A DNA stretch of 64,000 nucleotides, from contig NW_024609846.1 in the NCBI RefSeq assembly GCF_016920785.2, forward strand, positions 87,880,570 to 87,944,569, read 5' to 3'. The notes below the pieces were generated by a model that did not search any database, was not told the origin of the DNA, and saw only the letters and a list, made by a program, of their open reading frames with translations. Source of the DNA: Ixodes scapularis. Its lineage: Eukaryota > Arthropoda > Arachnida > Ixodida > Ixodidae. The position numbers and the translations under genes were made by a program. This document shows, one piece after another, positions 1 to 10,720 of this stretch (its first letter is position 1; each line of letters opens with the position of its first letter).

Positions 1-912
1 AATGCAACGTTCACACGTGGTTTCTGGATGCGCCCGCCCGCAGCCCCCGCGACCCGCGTAGTCCTGGCCTACCCAGTTTCTTTATTTTGCAGCCGCTAGA
101 TGGCGCAACGTGTAGCGCCAAACTGCACTGCAGGTTGCCTATAACTGAGCGGCGTCTGGCAACTTCCGGTTCCTTAGGAAATTTTGTTTCACAATTGACA
201 AACGACGACAGTCAGCTGCAAACCTCTGGAAATTTGAAACTTCCATTCTGTAGTTTTCAGAACTATGGTTAGACAGGTTTAAAGATCATCATCGTCGTTT
301 GTCAACAGCTAAACTAAATTTCCTAACGAACCGTAAGTTGCCAAACGCAGCTCACCTATGGGAGAAATGCAAGTTGTCACCAGCACTAGTCGGGGGTAGA
401 GCAACTTGTCGCATGTCGTGAGGAATGCACGTTGCAAAAGAACTGTGGAAGCTCGCCATCAGCACGCGCTCAGCATTGCGCACACAGCTATGGCCGCCAT
501 TGAATACCCCTATATTACCCGAGCATCAAGGAGAATGCAGGGATTAGTGTTCCACGCGCCGCACGTGCTGGCGTAGCAGTAGTAACTTTTCTAAAGCAAA
601 CACCTAAAACAAATGGCATCTTGCACGCACCTTCGGCAATGCTTTACTTTGGTTATTTACTTCGAATCTTTTATACGGGGAAGGCGTGCGCGTCTGGCGC
701 GTGGAACACCAATCCCTGCACTGTCCTTGATGCTTGGGTAATATAGCAATAAGTAGTGGGCGACTTGTCTCTCAGCTGTAGATGAGCATTTTAGCCCGTG
801 CGGTACAACAGCTAGCCTGGTGTTTTTAACATGCTCCACGCAGTAATGATACACGATCGCACGCCGGTACGACGCTCATCCAGATCGGAACGGTCTATGG
901 GAATGGAGGGGT
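1..912. other. Intergenic DNA, no supported gene
   Basis: Only short chance ORFs are seen. A block of about 30 bp at 478-509 (reading GCGCACACAGCTATGGC, then GCC and GAATAC) recurs in the same orientation at about 22446-22474, so at least part of this stretch belongs to a dispersed repeat. No splice-flanked coding run or RNA gene was recognised. Confidence 0.5.
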
Positions 913-936
913 GGGGGGGGGGGGGGGGGGGGGGGG
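913..936. repeat. Poly-G tract (24 G)
   Basis: This is an uninterrupted run of 24 G on the plus strand, directly beside the tRNA-like remnant that follows. Such runs recur in the window (C20 at 45790, C20 at 46436, G21 at 48870, G31 at 50026) and inflate apparent ORFs into poly-Gly or poly-Pro reading frames. Its exact length may be unreliable in the assembly. Confidence 0.9.
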
Positions 937-943
937 ATCGAAC

Positions 944-1045
944 CCAGGATCCCTGGGTTCTGCAGAGCGAGCTTTCGTGCACCTGCTCCGAGCTGGTGTG
1001 CGCAGTGTGTGCTACCCCACTCAGCCTTGCGCTTGGATTTCGGAC
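944..1045 (-). repeat. tRNA-like SINE remnant
   Basis: Read on the minus strand, the block has an A-box-like D arm (GGCTGAGTGGGGTAGCA) and, about 65 bases later, a B-box-like T arm (CTGGGTTCGATCC). That is the internal Pol III promoter layout of tRNA genes and tRNA-derived SINEs. No good acceptor stem could be drawn, and the 3' side runs straight into the poly-G/C tract. A degenerate SINE head is more likely than a working tRNA. Confidence 0.35.
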
Positions 1046-1049
1046 ACCG

Positions 1050-2529
1050 GTTTATAAAGCATCCCAAGATGCGATAATTATTTGCAACATAATAAAACCG
1101 GAAACACGGAAAACAGCAAGGACACACGGATCACCGTCTTGTCCCTTGCGTCCTTCTGTTTTCCGGGTCTCGGCGTTTATTATGTGGCTTAATATTCACC
1201 AGCTCGCCTGGCCATATCCTGTCTTTTATAATTATTGGACCCAGTTGAAAAAAGCAGCCTCGCAAAGAGGTTTCAACTAAGTGTGATGTCGCTTCTCCGC
1301 ACTGCCTCCTATTATCCTATGAAGTTGAGTGTATAGAAATTTCATGAAAATATGGTTACAGAGCGTCCATTGGGTCGTGGCAATATAAATTCCATTGCGG
1401 TTTTATTATCTACACTCTATAGGCTTCTGTTGAAAAAAAGTCTATAGAAATTTCATTGAAATTGGTTGACACGACGTGACTGGATAGGAAGTGGAAAGAG
1501 TCGTTAAAATGTGAATACTGTTTCTATGTACCGCCTGATTTTTTTTTTATAAGGACATGAATATTGAAGAAGAGTGTTGTTCTAATATTTAAACACCATC
1601 TTTTACTACATCGAGCGACTTTTTATAGTCCTTTCAAGAAATTTGAAGGGATCGCTATTTGAAAAACGCATTCCGTGCATCGTGCATTAAAGATAAAAGT
1701 CCCTCGTATCGTATTTTTTTTTTTTTTGTGAGCGAAGCTTTATTTGGCTTATTATTATAGCAGAGTCTAACTTTTTTCCGCCTCCTTGTGTTTTGTTTGA
1801 GACACGTTTTAAGTCGTTCCACATAATAATCGATACCAAATTTCCCTCATAGCTTTTTCTCTTTTTTTTTCTTATACACACCATCTTCTGTGTGTGTAGC
1901 GCCGACGGCATGGAAAGACAAGCGGTGCACTGGCCATCTCATTACTACCGCAAAGGCTAGATAAACAAGACTAAGGAATAAATTACGAAGTTTTATGGGA
2001 TTTGTACTTCTTTGCGCTGATTTTGGTAAACTGATATCGCGTCTTCGATTCATTACTTTAAAATCCCTCGGGACTCCTTGTTAATATTAAATCGACATCG
2101 ACTTCTCAAAAGTAAAACGTAGCGTTTTAAAGTAATTAAATAATAATTTTAAAGAAAATATATTTTATCCTCAAAAGAGCTTTGCTGGATTTATTTGTTT
2201 ATAAATAATTACTAAGGCTTTTTTTAAAGGTCAAAACTATAAATCAAGGTGACGGCTCAATGACTTTAAGGAGACGTGTGTTTTATCTTTCAACACCCTC
2301 TAAAAAACTTATTTTTTGTTATGTTTTTGAGCACGTCACGATAAGTAAATAAAATCTAACCGGGTCTTACAGTAATGTATTATCATATCAAATATTCCCG
2401 ACTGTAGTGAGAAATACATAAGAGTAGAAGTTGAACTTTTGTAATGTTTATTTAATGTTTTTAACTTGCGAGGCCGCGCTGAATCCATAGGACGCGTCGT
2501 ATTTAGGGCTAAGTGTTTTCGAAGGTTCA
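1050..2529. other. AT-rich intergenic DNA
   Basis: No gene is supported. A direct repeat of about 20 bp (TATAGAAATTTCAT followed by GAAA) occurs near 1333 and again near 1442. Several T or A runs (for example 1710-1727) are present. The ORFs across 1687-2053 are lysine-rich readings of A/T runs. Confidence 0.5.
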
Positions 2530-3066
2530 TTTTTTTTTTCTCGATTTCTGTGGTGTTCTTTTGCCGTTCATTATATCCCACAGATTTGATGTTTTTCGAT
2601 GTCAATTTGTGGCGGCAAGATGGCAGCGCCCAGAGGCCGTAGTCGGGCTTGAGGGCGCTGCGATCTTGCTCGGCCGGGGGGGCGCTTGGACGCCTCATAA
2701 TCGGATTGCGAAGCCTCGCTGAGGCGTCGTATTCGGATTATGGCCACTCCCAAGCGCACCCCTGAGCAAGGTGACGGGTTCCTGAGACCGGACTTGAAAA
2801 CGTGTATAGAAGCGCAAATTTATCCTGCAGGTCTTGCTTTGAGACGTGTCTTTCGGTATTGGAGACGTTTCCCAAGTATTTTGGCCACGTTTGCGTTCCC
2901 GGAAGTTTAGAGAATCCTATTCTCGTGTCCTATTTACCGTAACAAAAGCCCCGATAAGGGCCGATCTTTTGTCCGACGCCACAAATTGACATCGAAAAAC
3001 ACCAAATCTGTGGGATATAACGAACGCCAAAAAAACACCACAGAAATCGAAAAAAAAAAAATGGGA
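2530..3066. repeat. Head-to-head inverted repeat pair, about 85-bp arms
   Basis: The arm at 2530-2614 (T-run, then TCGATTTCTGTGGTG through GTCAATTTGTGGCG) is repeated as its reverse complement at 2977-3061, with a few mismatches. Each arm ends outward in a poly(A) on its own strand (T-run on the left, A-run on the right). This fits two copies of a poly(A)-tailed retroposon in head-to-head orientation. The alternative is a fold-back DNA element with A/T-rich ends. The internal hairpin at 2675-2764 is listed separately. Confidence 0.6.
2675..2764. repeat. GC-rich hairpin
   Basis: The left part (GGGGGGCGCTTGG) pairs with the right part (CCAAGCGCACCCC), and an inner CATAATC/GGATTATG pair and CGCCTC/GAGGCG pair extend the structure. 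It sits between the inverted-repeat arms at 2530 and 2977 and may be the core of the same element. Confidence 0.55.
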
Positions 3067-3069
3067 TGA

Positions 3070-3182
3070 GGACGATTCGTCACATGCGCACTCGTCACAG
3101 GACGATTGGTAACAGGACGATTCGTCACATAGGAAAATTCGTCACAGGATGACTCGTCATGCGGGCAACTGGTCACATCGAT
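3070..3182. repeat. Imperfect tandem repeat, GGACGATTCGTCACA unit
   Basis: The motif GGACGATTCGTCACA and its variants (ACTCGTCACA, GGACGATTGGTAACA, AAATTCGTCACA, GGATGACTCGTCATG) recur about six to seven times with a 13-20 bp period. The unit is itself nearly palindromic (ACGATTCGT). It abuts the right arm of the inverted repeat, so it may be a tandemly amplified element end. Confidence 0.7.
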
Positions 3183-3664
3183 CGAGCAGGGGACGGTAGT
3201 AAATTGTAAATTTCTACATCTGCCCACATTCCCTGATGAGGAGTTCCGCGATTTTCCACTCTCACGTAAACCAATGGTTAGAAAAACTAATCTGACAATA
3301 GTAATCTGCTTTTCCTTTAATTAAATTACGGGTCTTCAGCAGGTTGATCTCAGTTGCTGGCTTGAACGACTAATAATCCGACTGGCAGCCAAATCAGTTT
3401 TTAGTTTTGCCTTGCATACACCTATTCGACAAAACCATTAATTATCATAATTCTTTCCGCTGAATTAGTACGAGTACCCCTCGTGCAGCGTCATGGCTCT
3501 ACCTCTCTCTGTTGCGATCACCTTTATCCTTTTGAATGCAGTCTCAGTTAAAAAAAAGTCGCTCTTATATCTCCTCGGCATTCACCGTTCGGGACGGACC
3601 CAGTAGCTAAAACGTCTGTTATAAATACTTTGACCTTGAGAAACGAAAGACATGCTGAGATAAG

Positions 3665-3764
3665 NNNNNNNNNNNNNNNNNNNNNNNNNNNNNNNNNNNN
3701 NNNNNNNNNNNNNNNNNNNNNNNNNNNNNNNNNNNNNNNNNNNNNNNNNNNNNNNNNNNNNNNN
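3665..3764. other. Assembly gap (100 N)
   Basis: Exactly 100 N bases are present, the conventional placeholder for a scaffold join of unknown size. Sequence on either side need not be contiguous in the genome, and any ORF drawn across it is meaningless. Confidence 0.98.
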
Positions 3765-4536
3765 GACCCATTAATATGACTGAACAAATAAATTACACAA
3801 ACGAGTCGCCGAAACAGCACGTTGCTTCTTGGCGAGTGTCGAGACAATAGGGAATTTTCGTAGACCGGTCTGCCCCCTCCGCTAAGCGTTCCGCAACGAA
3901 GAAGTTGCTACTGCGCCTGCGCGCCGATAGCCTTGACTGTGGAGTTCCCGCTATCGTAGCGGGTTGCGGAGGGCCCTTGCGGGACGGCGAAAACGATCTA
4001 TGAAAACTCCCTAATATCGTCCGAAAACCGGCTTCAATATTGGCCGGATGTACGGTTTTGCGTCTCGTCCCTACATCCGGCAGGTATGGGAGTACCGATG
4101 CAAATAAACGATTTATGTCTAATAGCACTGGCACCACTGATTTCTTAGGAGGCTAGATCGTGGATAGAGGCCTGTATTGCTGGGGTCGAGCGGCACCACC
4201 GGCAGTCATCGCTGACACAACTCAATTTTATTACGTTAGTAAATTGTTCTCCACCATGAAACTTCTATCATGTTTCCGCAAATAACAGTTAATATTGTGG
4301 GCAAGAATATTAAACGCGTTAGAATACCAATCTTGTTTAACTAAATGTTGTGTGGTTGAGGGTCCAGGGCTACTTTGTTGGGCGTTAACTGTTATGTGTT
4401 TAATGAGACAAGGGCTACCGAGAGTTATTGTGGAGTCATCCGTGATTTCGGAGTCATCAAAGCTCAGCAAACGATAAGTTAGAATGCCTTTACTAGGGTT
4501 TTTCGCATCGTTTTGACCGCTTGTACATAGTGCTTC
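3765..4536. other. Intergenic DNA, nothing recognised
   Basis: Short ORFs occur on both strands without recognisable motifs, and no clear repeat was seen. Confidence 0.45.
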
Positions 4537-5301
4537 ATGGTGAAAGCTTTTTCTTTGAACTCCTGTGAGGGCTTCCGTGACAAACTGAAACTCGGAGCGT
4601 GCCGTTCAGTCGCTCGACGTGCCATTTATTTAGCAACCGAAGCAAGCGACGTCAGTGAAGTCAATTGTGCTCCGGCCAATTTTTTTTTAATCCATGTTCA
4701 AACGCTTGACGAATGTCTATTTGATCTTCAAGAACCCGACATAATCATCGCAGCACATCATAAAATGCTCACCCTCGAGCACCGCGTACAAGCTTCCAAT
4801 TTTTGCATGTTTCTTCCATAGACTTGCGTGTATTGCCTCATGATGTAAAAGGCCAAAGCAACAAGGACGAAAATGAAGGGAGAACTAGACAGGACGCGGC
4901 ATATTGCCTGTCGTCAAGCAATGGCCGCCGGTGAGGCCAGTGACGGGCTCCCAATTCGCGATACAGACTTGCACTGTGAGAGTTCTAATGCATTACACCC
5001 ACCGAGTGCTGCACGGAGAACAGGCCCCGAACGAACTTGCCAAATGCACCCAGTGCAGACTGATGCTGTCGCCATAGATGTTGTAGAAAAGTACCGACCT
5101 CAAACCGAAACTAGCGTCTTTTTGTTCGACGTGATGGGTGGGAATGCGAGGCTGCAGTCGCTGCCATCGTTTAAACGTTGGTTGCTGCAACGTGGAACTT
5201 ACATTTGCGATGACTTCCACTTAAGCAACTTGGCAGTCAGAGATATCTACAGACGGCGTAAGTTTCCGAAACCAGTTGACTACAAAACAGCATACGCTTG
5301 A
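4537..5301 (+). CDS. Two unassigned ORFs, possible gene or transposon relic
   Basis: Two plus-strand ORFs lie 51 bp apart: 4537-4821 (94 residues) and 4873-5301 (142 residues). I recognise no domain. The second contains a mixed-composition stretch near its C-terminus (SFKRWLLQRGTYICDDFHL) that looks more protein-like than the homopolymer ORFs elsewhere. A GTAAGT at 5255 would be a good splice donor inside it. The two frames differ, so they would need an intron or a frameshift to join. They could be a small host gene, exons, or the remains of a transposase; I cannot choose. Confidence that these frames are truly coding is low. Confidence 0.2.
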
Positions 5302-6532
5302 GGAAATTGATGGCATTGTACGCGCAAGAGCTTGCTTCGTTTTAAGCATAATATTATGAGCGAATAACTGAAAGGATACGGCTTAAATCTAGTTCTTTGG
5401 AACAGCTAGCAATACGTTTCGTAAGACTTTTTATTTCCCCGGCATTGAGAACGAGAGCTTTCTCAAAACAAAATATGACGGGGCGAGATAGCTGCCATTC
5501 ATATATGACTTTGCTTGAGTCTCGGGCAACGTCTCCATGTTTAGCCTTCCCGGACGCTGAGTGAATGCGTCGCAGGTTTCTGCTGTTGGAGCTTTGTCGA
5601 AAAATGTTGCACTTTTCACCCATACACAAATGATGCTAGATCTCGCGGCCCCTGTGGTTGTGCTGGGGCTTTCATTGCACACTGGTAGGTTTCAGCGTCT
5701 GTACGGCTACAAAACGACTATAATTTCGCGAATAAAAGACGGGCCGTCGATTCCTCCCTTCGTGAAATATCAGACGCTTACAATTCAAGCTCGCGTTTGA
5801 GTTTGTGGCCCGCGGGACGCGATTTCGAGCAGAAAACCAACTTTTTCTTTCAGTTCCGCTGTGCGAATGCCTCATCGTAGCAGACGAACTCTCGTCGTCT
5901 GCTCTCGCTCCTCGCCTGGGCGAGGCATGACGGGATTGTCGGCGCTAGAGAGCCCAAAGACGACGTACAGCGAGCGGCGTGAACGCTCGCCTCCCCGCGC
6001 TGTCTCGTGCTCTCGTGCATCGCCTAGGGATCGCGGGGGATTTTTCGTCAAAAGTTGCGAAGTTGAGCGCGCGCAGGGAGGAGGAAACTTTGCGGCGTTC
6101 TTTTGGTCACTCCCCCCGCTACGTCAAAAAGCGAAGAATGTTTTGCTCCACGAGTTTAGCTACCCAGGTGTCCGAAACAATCGTGCACGCTGCTCGTTTT
6201 CTTTTATAATTTTTTCTGCAACTGTCTTTACGTAAAGAAGAAAAAAAACTGAAGCGTGTTTTATAGGTTATAGAAGTAAAGGAATAATTCCATGTGGTAT
6301 TATCTGAAAGCTCAAAAGATGTTTCATTGCTCCTGTAAAGTACATTGCTATAGTCACTGACAGGGTGAGAAGGGCAGGGAAGTCTTTCAGTTGTTTCGCC
6401 GGTAGCTCCAGCCTTCGATAACACTTGGGCGTCTCGTAAGCTTCGAGCGTACGCATGCTGGAGGTGGGGCATCCGAAAGAGACGCCCCGCCGTTCTCATC
6501 CTTTCAATTCCAATGTGGGCAGGAACTGCGGG
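5302..6532. other. Intergenic DNA, partly GC-rich
   Basis: GC-rich sequence around 5860-6130 yields overlapping arginine- and serine-rich ORFs in several frames, typical of compositional shadows. No motif was recognised. Confidence 0.4.
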
Positions 6533-6790
6533 AGAGGAGACGAAAGCAAGCGGGGACGTCAGAACTCCGAACTCTGGTTGGAAGGATTAGTCTGTAAAGA
6601 AAAAGCAAGTTTCCTTCGTCTCTACTCGTTCGTCGAACGGATGCGAACGCGGAACGCTGGGCGCCGGTGTTTCTCAGTCGAGCGCGTTCGAAGGGTGAGT
6701 AGAGAAAAAGGAAGCTGGCTTTGCCTTGAAGGATTAATCATTTCAATCGGAGCTCGGTGTCCTGACGTCTCCGCGAGAACTCGTCTCCAG
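6533..6790. repeat. Fold-back MITE-like element, copy A
   Basis: The left half (GGAGACGA, GGGGACGTCAGAACTCCGA, CTGGTTGGAAGGATTA) is mirrored by the right half read in reverse complement (GGAGACGA, GGAGACGTCAGGACACCGA, CGATTGAAATGATTA). The centre is about 100 bp of GC-rich sequence. The same arms occur at about 15100, 25278 and 49746, so this is a dispersed family. No coding region lies inside. Confidence 0.65.
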
Positions 6791-7419
6791 CTCTCCCTCA
6801 GTTTCTGTCCACATAGCTCTGACATCATACCAGGCGATCTTCCGTGGGAATCACGAAGCTCAGGGAATAGTTGCTCGTGCTCCCGACTTCGGGAATGTAG
6901 TACCTCCGTGGATTTCTCCTTTGTGTTCGTCTTTGAAAACCCGCGGAGAATTATTTTGTTGGTCGAACAGATGGACACCATCGATAAAACTCCTCTGTTC
7001 TCACAAATATTATTCGGTCACTCAGCCATATTGCGTACGGTGGCCTCCCATGCCGTTGCTTGACTGATGGCGATCTCGAGTGTCGTCGGTTATTTTGAGA
7101 ATACCAAAATAATCTATGCGTACTGATCTCTCTACATGGTTCTTTTATGCATTGTATAACGAACTCCGTTATCGGAGTTCGGTATAACGCATATATAGTT
7201 ATAACGCAGTTATCTCTGAAGCATATAAATATGTGTGCGTGCAATAATTTTCCATTACCTTGTTATATAAATATACGGATCGCAATTGGTCAGTGAGTGT
7301 ATGACGAAGAATCCATGTGTGTCAGCATTTCCTTTTTTTTTCTATTGCACGCTTTTACGTTTTCTGGAGTGGTCGACATGCATATCTCTCCAGAGGGCTC
7401 TGTCGGCCATATATGTCAG

Positions 7420-7505
7420 CGCATCGTGGCTCAAAGAACAGGAAGCGAAAGCTTAGGGTACTGAATCCAGGGATCTCCGGTTCGCTTCCCGCCCCTGCTG
7501 CTTTT
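7420..7505 (+). repeat. tRNA-like SINE remnant
   Basis: An A-box-like stretch (CGTGGCTCAAAGAAC) is followed about 45 bp later by a B-box-like stretch (CCGGTTCGCTTCC). The spacing fits a tRNA-derived SINE head or a dead tRNA. No cloverleaf could be completed. Confidence 0.3.
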
Positions 7506-7559
7506 CATCTGGAAAAGCATCGCACCAGCGTCCTCTCGTGTTCCACTACCGACTGGTGA

Positions 7560-9780
7560 GCATTAAATATCCCTGGTTAGTGCTCGAACTGTACTGGCTA
7601 AATTTTTTATATGCAACGTAGACAGGGGAGACTAACTTCCCGCGTTTGAATGAGTGATTACTAACATAAATATTACCAAAGTATTTTTTTTCTTTATGAC
7701 TATGTATATCTTATATGACCATTTTTTGTTACCTATTAAGTATACGTATAAATAGACAGACGCAGAGCATATATGTGTCCCTTCTAGAGTCACGTCTCCA
7801 TAAAGGACGATACCAACAAATATTTTGAAGATACCACAGCTCTTTGATTCGAAATGTTGGCTTTGTCTTAAAACTTAGGAAATTGGAAGCCCGAGAAGGC
7901 CAAGGTATAACTAACCAGTTACCATTTAAGTAGTGTGTATCTTGGTCCTAAATCACCAAACGACCGCCAGAGCTAGCTAGCCTAGTCGTTAGCATGCCAC
8001 CTAGCGTCTTTGGGCCTCAGCTCCCGAGTGAATACAATAATTAGGCTTCACTGGTCGCTGTTAGTGACCTCTCATCTTTAGTCCTTTATCGCAAAAGAAG
8101 TGCCAGAGTAGTGCTTTCTTGTCAGGTTGCTTGGTTGTCATCTGGCATCTTTAGGCCTTACTAACCGAAGAAATGTTAGAATTGAATAGTTGTTTGGTTG
8201 TGAACTGACTTTTTTCTTGTGTGTGCCACGTTGGCATTCACGTGGCGAATCAGAGAAAAGCCAGACATTGGCATTCCTTCGACTAGTTAGGTAGAGGGCA
8301 AACTACCGGGACTCTAATTAGAGCCCCAGAAAAAACGAACCTGTCAGGTCTAAGTTAGGCCTTTATCCAGCAAAACATGGGTCAAGTTACGTTGTTCTTT
8401 GACTTGATGCCTTGGTTGCAGTGGAGCAGTTCTTTTGAGATTTATGAAACGTTTGTCAATTTTTGAGCGCATTATTATCCACCCACTTTCACGGACAACA
8501 GGGGGAAGTAAAAACGTCTTGAGAAAGATTATAGTAATTAAAGAAATTCAAGAGTTCAGACTGATTTGGCGTGTAAGAGAAAGTTTTAGATCAAGTAACA
8601 CTGGGAAGGAAGACGACCTGAATGGGTGAAACGGGTGCTCTAAATTGAACACACGGCGAAAACGTAAGCGATCTCAACAACTTTATCGCCGAGTATCTGA
8701 CTTATAGCCCTTGAATCGTGATACAGGAAGCTGAAGAACACAAATAAAAGGTTTAGCAGGAACAGTCGTTTTAATCGTACGAACACACTCATTCAAATGA
8801 CGTTTATCATTAATACAACTTGGTCCAGAAACACGATATGAAAATACGTCTTTACGGCTATATCACACGCCAATGTGGCATACCCACGCATTATGACATC
8901 TTTTAGCGTCCCTGAGATTCCTGAAGATCCTCGGGGTTGTCACATTGCCAGCAGCTAACCATATTGGCGACAGCTCGCCGGTTGCAAAACTGCCTAACCA
9001 CACGTGGATGACTTAACAGTAGAAACATCACAGATTTCACTCGTCATTCCTCTCATTCGGCAAGCCCTAAACACGAACAGTCAGTGCTCAAAGCAAGACA
9101 TTGCCAGCTGGCTCACATTTCGGTTTCATCCTTTATCACGAAATTGAACAGACGCAAAGGGACGCTGGTTGTTTTTGTTGTGTACCGCTAACCACTATTT
9201 TGATTTCAAGGCCTTTACTTAGCTGCTTCATCTCTCTCTACGTGCTCTGTATCGCAACGAGCGCGTGATCGGAATAAAATCCTCTCGGAGCATGATATCT
9301 GCCTCTGAGCAAAAGCTCTAGGACGCCGTTCTACCCTGTAAATCCTGTTTTCCATTCTGACTCTCCTTCATGGTTTTGCCAGTTTGCCTCGATTCGCGCT
9401 AGATGCCGGTATTAAGCGTTTACCCTCCCAAAATGTAATAAAGCTTGATTTAAAAAAAAAAAGAATTACAGTGAATCAGCCGACCTATGGGAGCACAATT
9501 ACATTAAATGAAAATTGCATATTCATTATCGTTCATTGTAGACTAACACGCGTCCTCGGTTTCCTGTCAACGATGGTGACAGAGACTCCACGCTCGCACG
9601 GTAAACCTCAGTTGAGAAGGTAAACTTGTTTACAAAACAACAAGAACACTAACTAAGAGTTCCCGAGCAGTCTTATCGGCACCGAGGCCAAGTACGCACC
9701 TTGAAGAATCACTCGAAACAGTACTACGAATCGGGAAGCATAAACGCTATCCGACCAACAGTCGTCGATGGGGAGTGGTC
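7560..9780. other. Intergenic DNA downstream of the minus-strand gene
   Basis: No gene is supported. A tRNA A-box-like string (TAGCCTAGTCGTTAGC) occurs at about 7978 without a convincing B box. No obvious minus-strand AATAAA was found close to the stop codon of the gene at 9814, so its 3' end is undefined. Confidence 0.45.
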
Positions 9781-9813
9781 TCAGCTGCTGTCAGGGGACA
9801 AGCTCACCAGAAC

Positions 9814-10419
9814 TCAGCTAGGAAACGACCTTCCGGAGTTCCTAGAAGGCGCAAAAAGTCGCTGCGCGGTCGGTGCCGAGGCAGACGCACGAAGCACCCT
9901 GTTCACTCCAATGGGCCCGACGTCCAGGGTGAGCCTGTTCAGAGGCAGGCCCACAAATCCTCCGGGCCTGGACACACCGCCCGGTCCGGCGAAGTCGTCG
10001 AGAGCGTTCCGGTAGTTCCCTTCGTCTTCGGCGTCGTCCTTGAGCTCACGAGGTGGCTCAGAAGGCCGTGTCCTGGGCACGTAGCGATCCGGGTAAATGC
10101 TGGGTTCCGGCTCCGGCGTCGGCAGCGCGTTGGTGTCTCCGCCGCCCGCCCCGAACCCTTGCCAGAAGAAGACGTGCGAGGACCCCGGCGGGCCAAGGCG
10201 CCATCCGTAGCGGCTTTGGATGCGTCCTTCACTGTCGCGCCACTGCTGGTAGAACGCGTTGCCGGTGTCGTAGTTGAGTCGGAACCTAGAGCCGGGAGGG
10301 ATGGGTCCGGCCCACAGGTTCCGTGTTGGCTGAGACTGACAGCAAACGAAGAGGAGCAAAAGCAGCAGCAGCGCGGGCAGGAGCCGGGCTGGGCACCTTG
10401 GCAGTGTGGCGGTGTCCAT
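9814..10419 (-). CDS. Secreted protein, possibly cuticle-protein-like
   Basis: This is the best host gene candidate, about 201 residues from the Met codon at 10417-10419 to TGA at 9814-9816. The N-terminus has a basic start and a long leucine run (residues about 13-25) ending CCQSQ, a classical signal peptide with likely cleavage near residue 30. Residues 45-90 carry NYDTGNAFYQQWRDSEGR, then YGWRLGPPG, which loosely resembles the arthropod Rebers-Riddiford cuticle pattern (polar/aromatic stretch, RD.EG, YG.., P.G). The usual later Y and P residues are not clear. The rest is Pro/Gly/Arg-rich. I chose the inner Met because it directly precedes the signal peptide and has G at -3 and +4; an in-frame Met lies 29 codons upstream (10506). 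The exon is GC-rich with CpG. More exons could follow. Real gene likely; family assignment weak. Confidence 0.6.
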   Translation of the reverse strand: MDTATLPRCPARLLPALLLLLLLFVCCQSQPTRNLWAGPIPPGSRFRLNYDTGNAFYQQWRDSEGRIQSRYGWRLGPPGSSHVFFWQGFGAGGGDTNALPTPEPEPSIYPDRYVPRTRPSEPPRELKDDAEDEGNYRNALDDFAGPGGVSRPGGFVGLPLNRLTLDVGPIGVNRVLRASASAPTAQRLFAPSRNSGRSFPS

Positions 10420-10720
10420 CTCTTTACGTTCGGAGAAGCGGCTCTTGCTTGGAGAAGGGCGACGTGAAGATACGGTGTCGCTGGAACGATGCTGGCCCAG
10501 AAACAAGCGGGAAACGGCGACGATCCTCGGGCTTTCGGAAGGAGGCGAACGGAGGAGCTTGCTCCGGCGACGGCGTGATGCGTTCGCGTCGTCGTTCGTA
10601 TCTGACGTTGAACGAGCGCGTCGCAGCCGCCCCTTTAACCCGTTTCGGAAAGGCGAGAGGAAATGGCGTCGGGGTGACGCGTCCTCACGGGTCCTCTCCG
10701 CTCCTCCTCGGTTGCGTTAG
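9940..10720. promoter_or_regulatory. CpG-rich block over the gene's 5' half
   Basis: The block is visibly richer in G+C and CpG than the AT-rich flanks and covers the 5' half and upstream side of the minus-strand gene. No TATA box was recognised upstream of 10419 on the minus strand. It also creates a 230-codon antisense ORF on the plus strand (9775-10467), which I treat as a shadow. Confidence 0.35.

Noticed and set aside
831..1280. 149-codon plus-strand ORF with a poly-Gly stretch
   Set aside because: It runs through a G24 tract and a tRNA-like remnant; no domain and the antisense frame is equally open.
3070..3182. CRISPR-like array
   Set aside because: Units are contiguous and imperfect without unique spacers, in a eukaryotic context; it is a tandem repeat.
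3548..3847. Minus-strand ORF across the N gap
   Set aside because: A third of it is undefined bases, so the frame has no meaning.
9775..10467. 230-codon plus-strand ORF antisense to the secreted-protein gene
   Set aside because: The minus-strand frame has a signal peptide and protein-like composition; the plus frame is an Arg/Gly/Pro-rich shadow of GC-rich codons.
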